Below are positions 36,310 to 48,100 of a stretch of DNA of 64,000 nt, in pieces. The position numbers and the translations under genes are program-made. Below the pieces are notes generated by a model. It did not search any database and had not been told where the DNA came from. It saw nothing but the letters and a program-made list of their open reading frames with translations. Source of the DNA: Pararge aegeria (taxonomy: Eukaryota > Arthropoda > Insecta > Lepidoptera > Nymphalidae); assembly GCF_905163445.1 (NCBI RefSeq), contig NC_053200.1, positions 744,001-808,000 of the forward strand, in the 5' to 3' direction. How positions within the stretch are numbered: position 1 is the stretch's first letter; each line of letters begins with the position of its first letter.

Positions 36310-36685
36310 TCATCATTTCGGAGAAGTACAGCTTTCTGTGACAGAGCTCGTCCGGGGAAGTACTGCCACAGGGCGGTAGCATGTTGCAGGACTTGTTCTT
36401 TGCATGCCCAGTGAAGTGTTTCTCTCTTTGTAGGTCATGGTTTTCCACTTACCATCAGGTGGGCCGCCTGCTTTGTACGTCAATTATTACTCAAAAATAT
36501 GTCAGCCTAACAACAAGGTCAAAGTGACCAGCGACTTATGTGTACTCGGTATGCCAGTTTTCTTACGATGTTTTACTTCACCGATAGATTAAGTGATATT
36601 TAATTGTAAAGACGCTTAGAGATGCGTGTCGGAATCGAACTCGGTCCCGGTCTAAAGAGAGTCCTAACGTTTTCACCGAAACCGA
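36310..36685. repeat. Repeat E copy then SINE family B fragment
   Basis: 36310-36492 is forward repeat E (gtgacagagctcgtccgggg, ttccacttaccatcaggtgg). 36527-36685 is an antisense family B end (tcttacgatgttttacttca, gtcggaatcgaactcggtcc). Confidence 0.65.
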
Positions 36686-36889
36686 AATTCTATTGATTTT
36701 TGGAATTACTGTCTGTCTATTTCGGTAGAGCATTGAGATTTATCACTGTTATGTTTTCTATTGTATACATTTTATGTCTGAGGATCTTCGACTATCTAAA
36801 TTTATATTTATGTATTGTTAGTATTGTATTTACATGTTTTAGTATATTTATTTACTGTACCACCTGCCATGCATATACAGCTTTTTCTT

Positions 36890-37060
36890 AATACGCCTTT
36901 GGTTGCCTGGAAAAGTTCTCTATGTAGCGATTTGTAATATGTGCAAATTGTACTTTCTATCTTATCTTTCTTTTGTATTTGCATTGTTTACTTTTGTTTT
37001 ATATGTTGTGTACAATTGACAGTTATGAATTCATTCAATCTCAGTCAAATAAACTAACAA
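36890..37060 (+). mobile_element. LINE 3' tail
   Basis: Forward LINE 3' end with ctttggttgcctggaaaagt and tagcgattt, then a T-rich run. It is related to the antisense tails at 4063-4205, 5815-5935 and 42470-42610. Confidence 0.5.
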
Positions 37061-37325
37061 ACCGCATTTGATATGTTTTCGATATTTAATATTTTACAAC
37101 TATACATATATCGAAATAATAAATATGGCCCAAATATACAGCGATGTTTTTTTTTTGTAAAAACCGACTCAATGGGCCACTCAGGCTCCATGAACGAAAT
37201 GTAATATCATGCCCAATAATCATAGAACGTCTCTTGCTGAAATCACAAATATTTGAGTTTTGTGCTATTGATTTATGTTAACACCATAACCATCACCTAA
37301 AAAAAACTTGGTATTGGGTTTTATT

Positions 37326-37600
37326 GTAAAAATCTCAGTACCAACGTGAAGTTAGGAAATTGCCTCGGAGAGCACGCTAAAGCCCGCCCACCAGTATTTA
37401 AGAAGCGTGGTGGGTCATGTTCTAAAAGAGGTTTTGGTCTGGCAGCGTTTGCTAACCCAATAGGTATTTTAAAACTAGGTATTTCATCGGGCTATTAGCT
37501 ATCAGTCTGACTGCTGGTCATAGGCGTTAGCATGCTCCCCAGGGCATGGGGTAGGGGCCCCGTCAATTTCCTAACTCCTAGTACTGAGAATTTTTAGCCC
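37326..37600. mobile_element. TIR element of unknown class
   Basis: The left end aaaaatctcagtacc...gttaggaaattg (37328-37362) is inverted at the right as caatttcctaac...gtactgagaattttt (37564-37597). The interior holds the gcctcggagagcacgctaa block shared with 3750-3890 and a gggcatggggtaggggcccc hairpin near 37545. Confidence 0.6.
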
Positions 37601-38009
37601 TTTATTATATATTTACGCAACCGGCCTTCGCACTCGACCGCTCTGAGTTGTAGTGACTTATATATGCCTTACCATTTCAGTAACTTAAATATATTCATTA
37701 CATGAGCTTTGAATTTTCTCAGTATGTCGTAGAGTAGAGAAAATGTGTTGGTTCCTCTATCATGCAGCACCGGTGCAACGGATTGACGTGATATTGCGTA
37801 GTTATGGTTTACTATATTGTCAAATTTATATTAGAGCACCAGAAACCGTACATGATGGACTGTAGGTATTCGTAAAATCAAAAATTAACACACCTTTAAT
37901 TATAATAGGTATAACTGTAACCGATCGATTTATGTACATTGAATATATATAGAAAAATTTTTTTAAAGGGCACTCTAAAATCGATACTGAAACCAAAACG
38001 GCAATGTTT

Positions 38010-38203
38010 TTATTTTTGTCTGTCTGATACATATATCTTGGTCGCACATCACGCTGAAACTACCGAATGAATTGAAATGAAACTGGTCACGATTTGGTTT
38101 GTCTTTTTTCAAACAGCAACTTTTGCATTTATGAAATCGGAAGGGGAATGGATACAGTACAAGAATAGTAGGTACATGCGGGCGAAGCTGCGGGATAATT
38201 AGT
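38010..38203 (+). mobile_element. Helitron-like fragment
   Basis: Contains cacgctgaaactaccgaatg and ends acatgcgggcgaagctgcgg followed by ataattagt. It resembles the other Helitron-like pieces but the ends are not clean. Confidence 0.4.
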
Positions 38204-38272
38204 ACAGACGTTAGGAACAAGTATGACTAGAAAGGGGTGCGATGCAAATGGGGTATTACATGTAGGTCGTCA

Positions 38273-38600
38273 ACATGCATAGTCAGTACATATATGAAAA
38301 TTTAATTTATGTCCATTTAAATATATCAAAATTTAAAAAGAAAATGCACTGTAACAATATAAATATTAGAAGCAACAATAAACTCGTTGTGCAGTTTACT
38401 AGGCTACACAAAATTGCAAATTCATTCAAGGGCAATTGTATATTATTTTATAACAAATTACCAAATGAAATCTTTGAGATGTCTCTCACTTTGGTAAGAA
38501 TTTGGTTCAAGATCTTGTATTAAAGGATTAAAAATAGAGTATGGCAATAGAATTTATTATTATTTTTTTGTATTCTATCATTTATTGATTTTAATTTTTT
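38273..38600 (+). mobile_element. LINE ORF2 C-terminus remnant
   Basis: The plus frame codes IYVHLNISKFKK, NNINIRSNNKLVVQFTRLHK and ANSFKGNCILFYNKLPNEIF, a common tail of non-LTR retrotransposon proteins, followed by an A- and T-rich end. It lies just upstream of RanBP9 exon 1. Confidence 0.6.
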
Positions 38601-38615
38601 TTTTAATTCTTAACA

Positions 38616-38885
38616 ATGCTTAAAAAAACAAAAAACACAATATTAAGAATTTATAAGAAAAAAAACCACCCTCCGATTGCGGGGCTTTTGAATGCCCAAG
38701 TAACCGGCGGTCAGGGCTCCAGAGTGAGGGACCTCCTCACAATACGCGCCGTTTCAAGGACTACTGCCTTCTGTATCCGACCTTTGATCCAACAACCAAG
38801 CGAAAGATTCTTAAGATGTTGGTCGATGCTTTTATTATTATATATACTTATTACTATTATTATATATACTTTTTATAGATGTCCT
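38616..38885 (+). repeat. GC-rich repeat-like fragment with TTA/TATA tail
   Basis: An open frame of 158 codons starts here, but its second half overlaps RanBP9 exon 1 in the wrong frame. The first half (gcggtcagggctccagagtg) ends in tattattatatata repeats, suggesting a retroposon 3' end. Confidence 0.35.
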
Positions 38886-38939
38886 AAATACCCCTTAACA
38901 AACGACATTGTTCATAGGAGATTCTGTTCATGGTTGCAG

Positions 38940-39104
38940 GTCACGGCAAGACACACAAAGACGCGGCGAGCGTACGCGCTACGCACCCCATTCCGGCGGC
39001 ATGCGGCCTGTACTATTTCGAGGTGCGGATCGTGTCCAAGGGCCGCGATGGCTACATGGGCATCGGGCTGTCGGCGCACGGGGTCAACATGAACAGGCTG
39101 CCTG
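38940..39104 (+). CDS. RanBP9: RanBP9 exon 1 in window (SPRY, first part)
   Basis: The acceptor is ...ttgcag ending at 38939, and the donor is gtgagt at 39105. The exon begins in phase 1 (the last two bases of a Gly codon) and ends after the first base of a Gly codon. It encodes GHGKTHKDAASVRATHP, then a YYFEV strand, GRDGYMGIGLS and VNMNRLP, which is the core of a RanBP9 SPRY domain. Third positions are strongly GC. The upstream partner exon should end with a single G and code a -HYK- like stretch; I could not find it in the window. A methionine at 38930 lies in the intron and is not a real start. Confidence 0.95.
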
Positions 39105-42100
39105 GTGAGTACCTTCCAACAATACTTACAGGATAAGCGAGGTCTGATATGAAGCGATAATAGCTTAGTGGGTAAGGATTCTGCTTTCCTTTCGTGAAGA
39201 ACGACTTCGAGCCACGACACTACTGACTTTTCGGAGTTATTTGCTTTTTAATTTAAGCAATTTAAATATTCCTTGCTTTAACCGGTGAAGGAAAACATCG
39301 AAACCTGCATGCTTGAGAGTTCTCCATAATGTTCTCAACGGCATGTGAAGTCTACCCATCCGCATCTTGGCCTACGTGGTTGACTTCGGCCTTAACCCTT
39401 CTCATTTTGGGACGAAACCCGTACCCTGTAGTGGGCCGTTAATCAGTTCATGATGACATATTATTATGAACTGTCCAACCTCATGGAGAGTTATTTGTCT
39501 GCCCTTTGTTTAGGTATATGATGCAGAGTTTGCTAGTCTTTCTTGGCACACAAGTAACTAGCTTATGCCCGCGACTTGTTGTTTTTCCAAGAATGGCGAA
39601 GGAACAGTTTATTTACTCAAGTATAAAACTACGCAATGTAAGCTCCAAGATGCTATGCCAGGAGCTTATATCTATGCAAAATTTTCTAAAGATCGATTTA
39701 GCTGCTAAGCCATTTAAAACCATCCGGAAACTGTACCCCTGTGCATTTTGGGATACATAGTATATGTATATATATTATATAGTTATCTTTGAGCCAAATT
39801 CCATCGATATCATCGTCAGCTTACCTGCTGGGTGATAATGTATTTATATTTTTAGATATTATGTTTCTGGCAGGACTTCGCCTAGGTCTAGTTGGTTTAT
39901 TGGGAGTATCCAATAAACTAACTTAAGATTATCCAGAATGGCTGAAAAATGCTTTGCGACCGCGCCCAACTCACCAACCCAACCAAAAATAACTCAACAA
40001 GCAACTTAAAAGAACGCTTTTTTTTTCAGGTTGGGACAAACACTCGTACGGTTACCACGGTGACGACGGGCACTCATTCTGCTCCTCCGGCACGGGTCAA
40101 CCGTACGGCCCCACCTTCACAACGGGTGACGTAATCGGCTGCGGAGTTAACCTGGTGGACAACACATGCTTCTACACCAAGAACGGCCACCACTTGGGCA
40201 TCGCGTTTAGAGGACTGCCGGTGTGTGGTGCTTTTATACGCATTTATTTATTGTTTTCAGTTTCTGCTTTGACGACCTCCCTGGTGCTGAACCTATGGGC
40301 AAAGAAAGAAAGAAAGTATACTTTATTGCACATCAAGAAACACATACAACGACGAGTTTAAACGACACATTGAACTTAAGTGGTACAAAGTGTTGTGAAG
40401 CTCGCCGCAATGCAGTAAATATACCCTGTGTCTGTATCAGAGAGACTGAAATGTCCTTCCCTGTCGGCAGCCCAACCTGTACCCCACGGTGGGGCTGCAG
40501 ACGCCGGGCGAGGTGGTGGACGCCAACTTCGGGCAGCAGCCCTTCGTGTTCGACATCGAGGACATGCTGCGCGAGCTGCGCGCGCGCACGCGCCTGGCCA
40601 TCGACGAGTTCCCGCTGCCCGACGAGCAGGGCCAGTGGCAGCAGGTGTTGCACCGGTGAGGCTGGCGTGGCCACTCGGGACAAGCTGCACCTTGTTATTG
40701 GAGCAGTTCTTTCTTGCAATCTTAGAGACATTTTCGAGTATAGAAATCCTTTAATGGGAGCAGGAAAACTTATCAATCGACCGTTGAAACTTGAATTATT
40801 TTTACTTCTAACTAAATTAGGGTTATAAACTGAAATTATTGCCCCTTTATTTATTACTAGCTGTTGCCCGCGTCCCCCGTCATCATTACTGAGATACTAA
40901 TGTAAACCCTTGTTTTTCAAAATTTTAGAACACAAAAGCTGCTATTGCTGCTTAACTATGTTAGTTAGATATATTCCTTCGCAGATTTTGTTGTATGTAG
41001 TAATTAGCAGTTTAAACATGTGATAAATACTGTTTTCAATAGGTTTCTCGGCGTAAGTTATGTATTTTATAAGCAAAATTTTGCTACCTTGGGCTATATT
41101 ATTGCAAATTTCAAAAGCATCTCCGATTATTTTAAAAACAATTATAGCTTTTGTTACCTCGTGATAGGTTAGCTTTCTTTTGGCGAAGAAATTAATTAAA
41201 TCAAGCCAGTAGTTACGGAGCCTATTGGGTACGAGCAAACAAAAAAAATATTTCAACTTCATAACAGTATCTAGATGTTGGAGTAGCTAGCTACGCAGTG
41301 TTTTGTCGCGCTCTGACATTTGGAAGGTGCCGTCATGAAGTGTGACCAAACACTGTGTGATTGTGGTTGTTGCGTGCGGCTTCCAGGATGGTGTCGACGT
41401 ACCTGGTGCACCACGGCTACTGCAGCACGGCGCAGGCCTTCACGCGCGCCACCGGCCAGCCCATCGACGAAGACATCGCCTCCATCAAGAACAGACAGAG
41501 TGAGTGCACTCGCTTAGATAAGCCAGGCGCGGGTTCCCGGTCTCTTTGCCTTTCTAAGAACAAGGACGGCCTTTTTCTGTTAAAGGTTCAGACGCAGCAC
41601 CAATAACATGCGTTGCACTTCAAATAAGGGCCTTAGAAATCCGTTTGTCAATTTTTTTTTTATTGGATCATTAAATTGGTAACAATCAATGGCATTATCA
41701 TGACAATAACATAAATAAAAGACAAAGACAGAAGATTGAAACCTTCGAATAACCACAGCATTCTTAATAATTAAAAAAGCTAAAAGCTAATCAACTTGCA
41801 AAGCATAGTTTAAAACCTATTACTGTACAAAAAAATAAATAAACAAATTTAAGCTATGAAAGAACATGTCAAATATTGGCCTTGCGTGCGAGTCCGGTGC
41901 GAGAACAATAATTTTAGGTATGAAGTTAACTTTTTACATCTGCGTTATCTTTATCATTATACTTTAAAACTAATCTTTTCTATGGAACTGTTGCCTTAAA
42001 ATAAATAATAATATTTATTATTATTATAAAGGCAGGAGGTTCACTGCAGTCGCTTGAAGCTTTGTTATTAGAGATACGTCGAACATTCGTTTGGTATTCG

Positions 42101-45100
42101 GTATTCGGCATATTTTCCACTATTTGTGAACTAACGGTTAAACTATCCGGTTTTGTTGCCGAATATATTCAGTTCAAGCAAATCACGACTGCGACCATTA
42201 CAGCCGGCGTCCGTGCGGGAATTATTTAATTAAAATATAACTTGCAATTTATATCAACAAAACTTTTAATTTCTGCAAAAATAAGATATTTTTTGGATAT
42301 AGTACATAATTGGGAATACCGAAGGTCATTGTTTTTTAAATAACTCAACACACCTATTGCCAGCCGGGACACCTGTGTTTGTTTGTTTGTTTGTATAATT
42401 TTGTTGCACACACATTTAATAATCCAAAGAAACAAACTAACAGTAAAACATAACTTTAAAAACATTTTTTTTTTGCAAAAACACAGTCATTCCATAAAAG
42501 TAACTTAAAACATATAATAACAATCTTATAACATAGACTAAACATTGCCGAAAAAGTACATTTTGCATGCAAAGGCGGCCTTATCGCTAAAGCGATCTCG
42601 GCCAGAGCAGCCGTTCTGACAATTGCGCGTTGCGGTGCAGGGATATCGAAGCTGGTGCTGTCGGGGCGCATCGGCGAGGCCATCGAGGCCACGCGGCGCC
42701 TGTACCCCGCGCTGCTGGAGCGCGACCACGAGCTGCTGTTCCTGCTCAAGTGCCGCCAGTTCGTGGAGATGGTCAACGGCTCCGACTCGCAGGTCTCGCC
42801 CGACCGCCACTCGTCTACTCAGAGGCACTGTGTGTAAAGCGACTACGGACAGCAGATTCTTTTGGTCCAAGGCCGTGGGTTCATCATCGTCATCATCATC
42901 ACCTCAACCAATTGACGTTCACTGCTGGACGATTGCTGCTGGTCGTCTTTTAAAGGGAGCTCCGCAATCCACGGTCCAGGGCCGCTTGCCTCCAGCGTTT
43001 CACCTCGTTGGGGGTCGACCTACGCTGCGTTTACCGGTGCGGGGTCGCCATTCCAGCACCTTAAGACCCAACGTCCATCGGTTCTCCGAGCTATGTGCCC
43101 CGCCCATTGCCACTTCAGCTTCGCGACTCGCTGAGCTATGTCCGTAACTCTAGTTCTTCTACGGATCTCGTCATTTCTGTTTTGATCAAGCAGAGATACT
43201 CTCTCTCCATCGCCCGCTGAGTGACTCTGAGCCTTCTTATGAGGCCCAAATAAATGGTTGTCTGATGAATATGAATGCTTTTCAGTGTCAAATGTGGGTG
43301 TTTATCTGTATATTATAAGTATTTATGTTTATTATATTCATAAAAAAATATTCATCAGCTCTCTCAGTACCCATAACACAAGCTACGCTTACTTTGGGGC
43401 TAGACGGCGATGTGTGTACTGTTGTAGTTTATTTATTTTAAAATATTCTTTAGAGACTGTCAATAGAAGTGAACACTAAATCTACGTACGTATACATAAA
43501 TACAGTATACATATAGATTATGGAATGCGTTCGGCAACGATGGTGTTAACGACAGTCACGCATTCTGAAATAGATGACATACTAAGTATGATTTCGAAGT
43601 TAAGTGCGTTTCTTAATTTAAAGAATTTAAAATATCACTTTTTTATTGTAATAATTGATTGACCAAGCAGATGGCGCACCTGTTGATAAGTGGAAAATCT
43701 TCTCCTATAAATAGAGCAACACTTCGCCGGGCATGCAAAGGAGCACGACCTTCAACATCCCGCACTGTGTCCGTCAATTTGAGGCGTACGTGTAAAAACC
43801 TAATGTGCCTGTAATAACACCGGCAACACAGAATTGCAACAGCACTACCCCGATTTCTGACGTCATCCGGACGTGGGCCCTTACCACGGTCACGGGGGCG
43901 TTCGGACTAAACAATAATTAGTCCAAGAGTCTACCAAACAGTCAGATTAACGTCGAACCGAGCCGAGGTACAAGTCCTCGCAGGTGTCACCCCCGGGTTG
44001 ACGTCTCCCATTTTCCCCCCGATGTCGTCGAGCCCTGGGGCTCTTCTCATGGCTCCACTCCCCCAGTGACGCTGTAGCAACCCCTCAGGTGGTTATCGGC
44101 AAGTGACCTTCTGATAGCAAAACAACGCTGCTTAGCGGTACAAATAAGTATGGCGATAGTACTTCCCCGGACTAGCTCTGTCACAACGCTCTAGCACTTG
44201 TTCCAACGGTGAAGGAAAACATCGTGAGGAAACCTACTCGCCTGAGAGAACTCCATTACGTCCTCGAAGGCGTGTGAAGTGTAGCACTCCGCACGCCCCC
44301 ATTGCGGGAGCCGTGCCCGCAGTGGGGGCGGGGCCTGACTGGGGCGTGTCGCAGGCGCTGTGCGAGGCGGGCGCGGAGGGCGCGGAGGCGGAGAGCAACG
44401 GCGTGGCCACGTCCGTCATCTCGCACGTGGGCCGCGCGCCGCCGCTGCCCGCCAACGGCGAACACCCCGCGCACACCAACGGTGAGCTCACAGCCGTCAC
44501 ACTATATCCTATATTATACAACCTTGCGCGTTGGTGAACCCTGTCACAGTTATGAACACTCGTAAACCGTGTACACGACTTAATATTGAAGCATCAAAAC
44601 CACTCCACTTTAGAGTTGTTTCTCGAACAAACGGTTAGTTATCACTTCATACCATTTAGCATTTGACAGTAATTATGTTACCTCTAATTAGAAAAGGTTA
44701 GTGAGCTAACAACATTCCGAGGGTGCGTGCGACGTGCGCGGGCTGAATGAGGATTCTGTGGTCTAATTTTTTTTATTTTACTACAAGTTAGCCCTTGACT
44801 GCTATCTCACATGCGGGTAAATGATGATGCACTCACGATGATGATGAAGTTACGGGCTAACCTGTTAGGAGTATAGCAGTTATATTAGATCCTTTCTCCT
44901 AATCGGTTTCTACCCGACATCGTGCACGAACGCTAAATCGCTTAGCAGCACCCACCAGACCAGACCAGAGACAATTTAGAAATTATAAATTCCCAAATTG
45001 CATTTGCATTAATTTTCACCAAAAAGCGCAGTGCGTCAATATGGAATATCGTCCTGGGATGTAATTGTGGAATTTATATTTTCTGAATTTTCTCCGGTCT

Positions 45101-48100
45101 GGACAAGTGGGAAGCGCCACCCTTGGCTAGTTATTAACGCAGACGTAGTGGCAATGCAAATCGATCACTGGCACCAACAGTAGTGGTCCTAAGCTCCGTC
45201 GCAACGTTATTTAGGCGATGTCGTCATTTACTACGAGATCAAAGACGTTGAACTACTGTATCTATTTATAAACTGAACAGGCAGCAAACGTCTTACATTC
45301 ATGTCATACATAGGTTACAATGAATAATTATTGTTATGTGACTTAACAGTTATACATTGTAAAGTCAACGTCTCCGGAGGATGCTCCGGTGTCGGAGCGA
45401 AAAGTGCATAGATAGTATATTGAGTGTAAAGATTTAAGAAACTATAAATGATACCGTACCGATTTTTCTGCACTTCGCCGAGTATAGTAAATTAAGCTTT
45501 TCATAGTTGAAATTTTCACATCGATGATGATACAGCCTTTTTTTGCCGTTTTTATAGATATTGATACGGGAACCACCGTGCGCAAGTCGACTCGCAATTG
45601 ACCATTTTATAACGAGAACGTGGACATATCCTACCTGAAATATTAAAATTGACATAATAAGCAAATATTGTGATTGTGTGAGAGAACTTTGTGAAGAGTT
45701 AAATGGATACGGTCGGCGTTACAGGTGTAGCGGATACTGAGGACGACGAGCGACTAAACTGTGACGTCGACATGCCGCCCGCCGCGCCCGCCGCCCCCGC
45801 CTCCCCCTCCGCCACCCCCGCCGCCAACGGCACGCACGAAGGTACGTCACTACCGGCATAACGATATTAAAAAAGAAGAAAACACACAATAATAACTTAT
45901 AACGACACTTAGAAATAAAAGATGTATAATTGGCGCGATTAAAACTATACTATTGGAATAATAATATTGTGGTTTTTAAACGAGACAGCAAGAGTCAAGC
46001 AAGTAAATCTGTCATTGATTAATTGACTTAACTAGATTACTCCTTATTGCGCTAACGTATATTTTTTTTTTATATTCATACACTTTATTTGTTCACCAGA
46101 AAGAAATGAAAAATAAAATAACACGAGAATAAGTAGTATATATTGACGACTGTCTGTCTGTCGTATTATGGTTAATACTTCTTATGTGAAATGGTTACAA
46201 GGTATATTCGGAGTAAGAGTGTTGTAACTAAAAAAACATTAAAATGTTTAATAATCGATTAAACTAATAAAGATAAAAAGGTTAATACAGCCCTAGATAA
46301 TGAATGTGTTAAAATTGTAATAATTTATTTAATTTTTGCACCGTGGTATTCCTAATTGAATTTAAATTATTGGTCTTTAGTTGGTGTATGCCAGACCACC
46401 TTTAAACCCGCTCCTTAGCCATGATTAAGATGTCCCTATGGCTGCAAGGGTAACTCTATTTTGTTTTTGGAATTGGTTTGGTTAAACCAACCAAGAAATA
46501 CATTCATGAGCTTTGGCTGTACCTATTTTTTTCTTTAATATTTGGTTATATATACAGGATAAAAAATATAAATATAATATGTATGTATGGCATTTTATCT
46601 AATTACACAAAACATCAATGATTTACTTTATTATGATATGACTATTTATTTAGAACATTACTCTTTACATATTTTAATATCGCATAACATAAAAATTAAT
46701 TATTATTTTTTTAGATAAAATAAGTAAGTATTATTATTTAATAGGAGTAAAAATAATTATTTATTAGTGTTATAAAAAGGATTATTTATTATTTGCACGT
46801 CATTTCATCCACATTATACATAGTTTTTGTGTATAAATTCGAAACTATATTATGTTTGTTTATTTCGGTCATAATTCAGTATTATTTGCTAGATGTTTTT
46901 TAGTTTCTCATTGAACTACATATTTCTATTAATTTTAACCAGTATATTATTTAAAAAAAGATTTATCATAATATTTTAATAATACGAAGTCCCTTTTTGT
47001 GTAACCCACTGCAGCTTTTTATCAAATTAATTTAAAAAAAGCGAGTTTAAATATTTAATTACTTTATCAACTTTTTATTTATAGATATATCAATTGTTTT
47101 CTATACTTTGGCAATATTTATATCGAGTGTTTAATTTTCTAACTTCAGTTTTAGAGTTAGGGGATCTTGTGCCATACGAGCTCGTGATTTCAGCCAATGG
47201 TTGCAGGGTCTAGGTAACGCTACCCAATAAGCATCACTCACTTTGCTGCAGCGACCAATTAGCCGCAAGACGGGTCGCCTACTAGTCGTTGCGGCGTTGC
47301 TTTGTATACCTACAGTTCTTTGCATACAAAATACATAGCATTTATGCGGCAGCTAGTCTGCTCGTGCGAACTCTCAGTATAAGATTTGTACTTGTCATAT
47401 AGAACAAATGTACTCTATCATTATTTAGTAGTTTTTCAGTATCTAAACGCTGTATGTCTATTACATCTGTAAAATGCTTCTTATCCACCTCCTTTTAAAG
47501 TCTAAATTCGTCTACACTTTTATAAAGAGCTTTCTTAAAAGAATGATAGTATAATTAAAATCCGTAGTACCGATTAACACTAAACAGGTGATATTAAAGA
47601 AGATACCTTACTATGACGAGCAAGCGTGCGAAGTAAATATTAAAATTACTGTCTGTTTCTTGGTCTGAGCATCTATGCCCAGCGTTGTGACCACGCCAAC
47701 GTTTGGTTAACGTATCGAAGATAATCGATGTATTGATCACAAACCATTTTAGTTAATATCCAATGAGCATAAATACCTTTATGCAAAATCAAACGATTTT
47801 ACAAATGTTACTTTTGGGACAATAATTGGTACTTTGCCTTACTAATATTCTATCATAGATATTTAATACAATAATATATGATAACCACACCATCCCATTC
47901 TAACAGACTAAATATGAACTAAAAGGGTTTATTGACGATAACCCGAGTGAGTAATATTTACTTTCATTCTCGAATAAATAGATTTAAAATAAAACAATGA
48001 AAGACTAATATTTACTTTCATTCTCGAATAAATAGATTTAAAATAAAACAATGAAAGACTTAATAAATTTATGTATGGTTATAAACGTTTAAATAATTAT

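Noticed and set aside
38616..39092. 158-codon plus-strand frame ending in RanBP9 exon 1
   Set aside because: Its first part is repeat-like and its end reads the SPRY exon out of frame.
40223..40828. 201-codon and neighbouring frames around RanBP9 exon 3
   Set aside because: They overlap the true SPRY frame in the wrong frame and cross the intron. Only 40471-40655 in the SPRY frame makes sense.
42793..42839. Extension of RanBP9 exon 5 to the stop at 42836 or to a donor at 42834
   Set aside because: The phase at 42834 does not match exon 6, whereas the donor at 42793 gives a clean phase 0 join. Sequence beyond resembles a worn SINE head.
42456..43147. Several 100-170 codon frames over RanBP9 exon 5 and beyond
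   Set aside because: They are other-frame or antisense shadows of the GC-rich exon, and run on into the SINE and RTE sequence.
47952..48059. CRISPR-like or satellite array
   Set aside because: Only two adjacent identical units with no spacers in a eukaryotic intron. It is a simple duplication.
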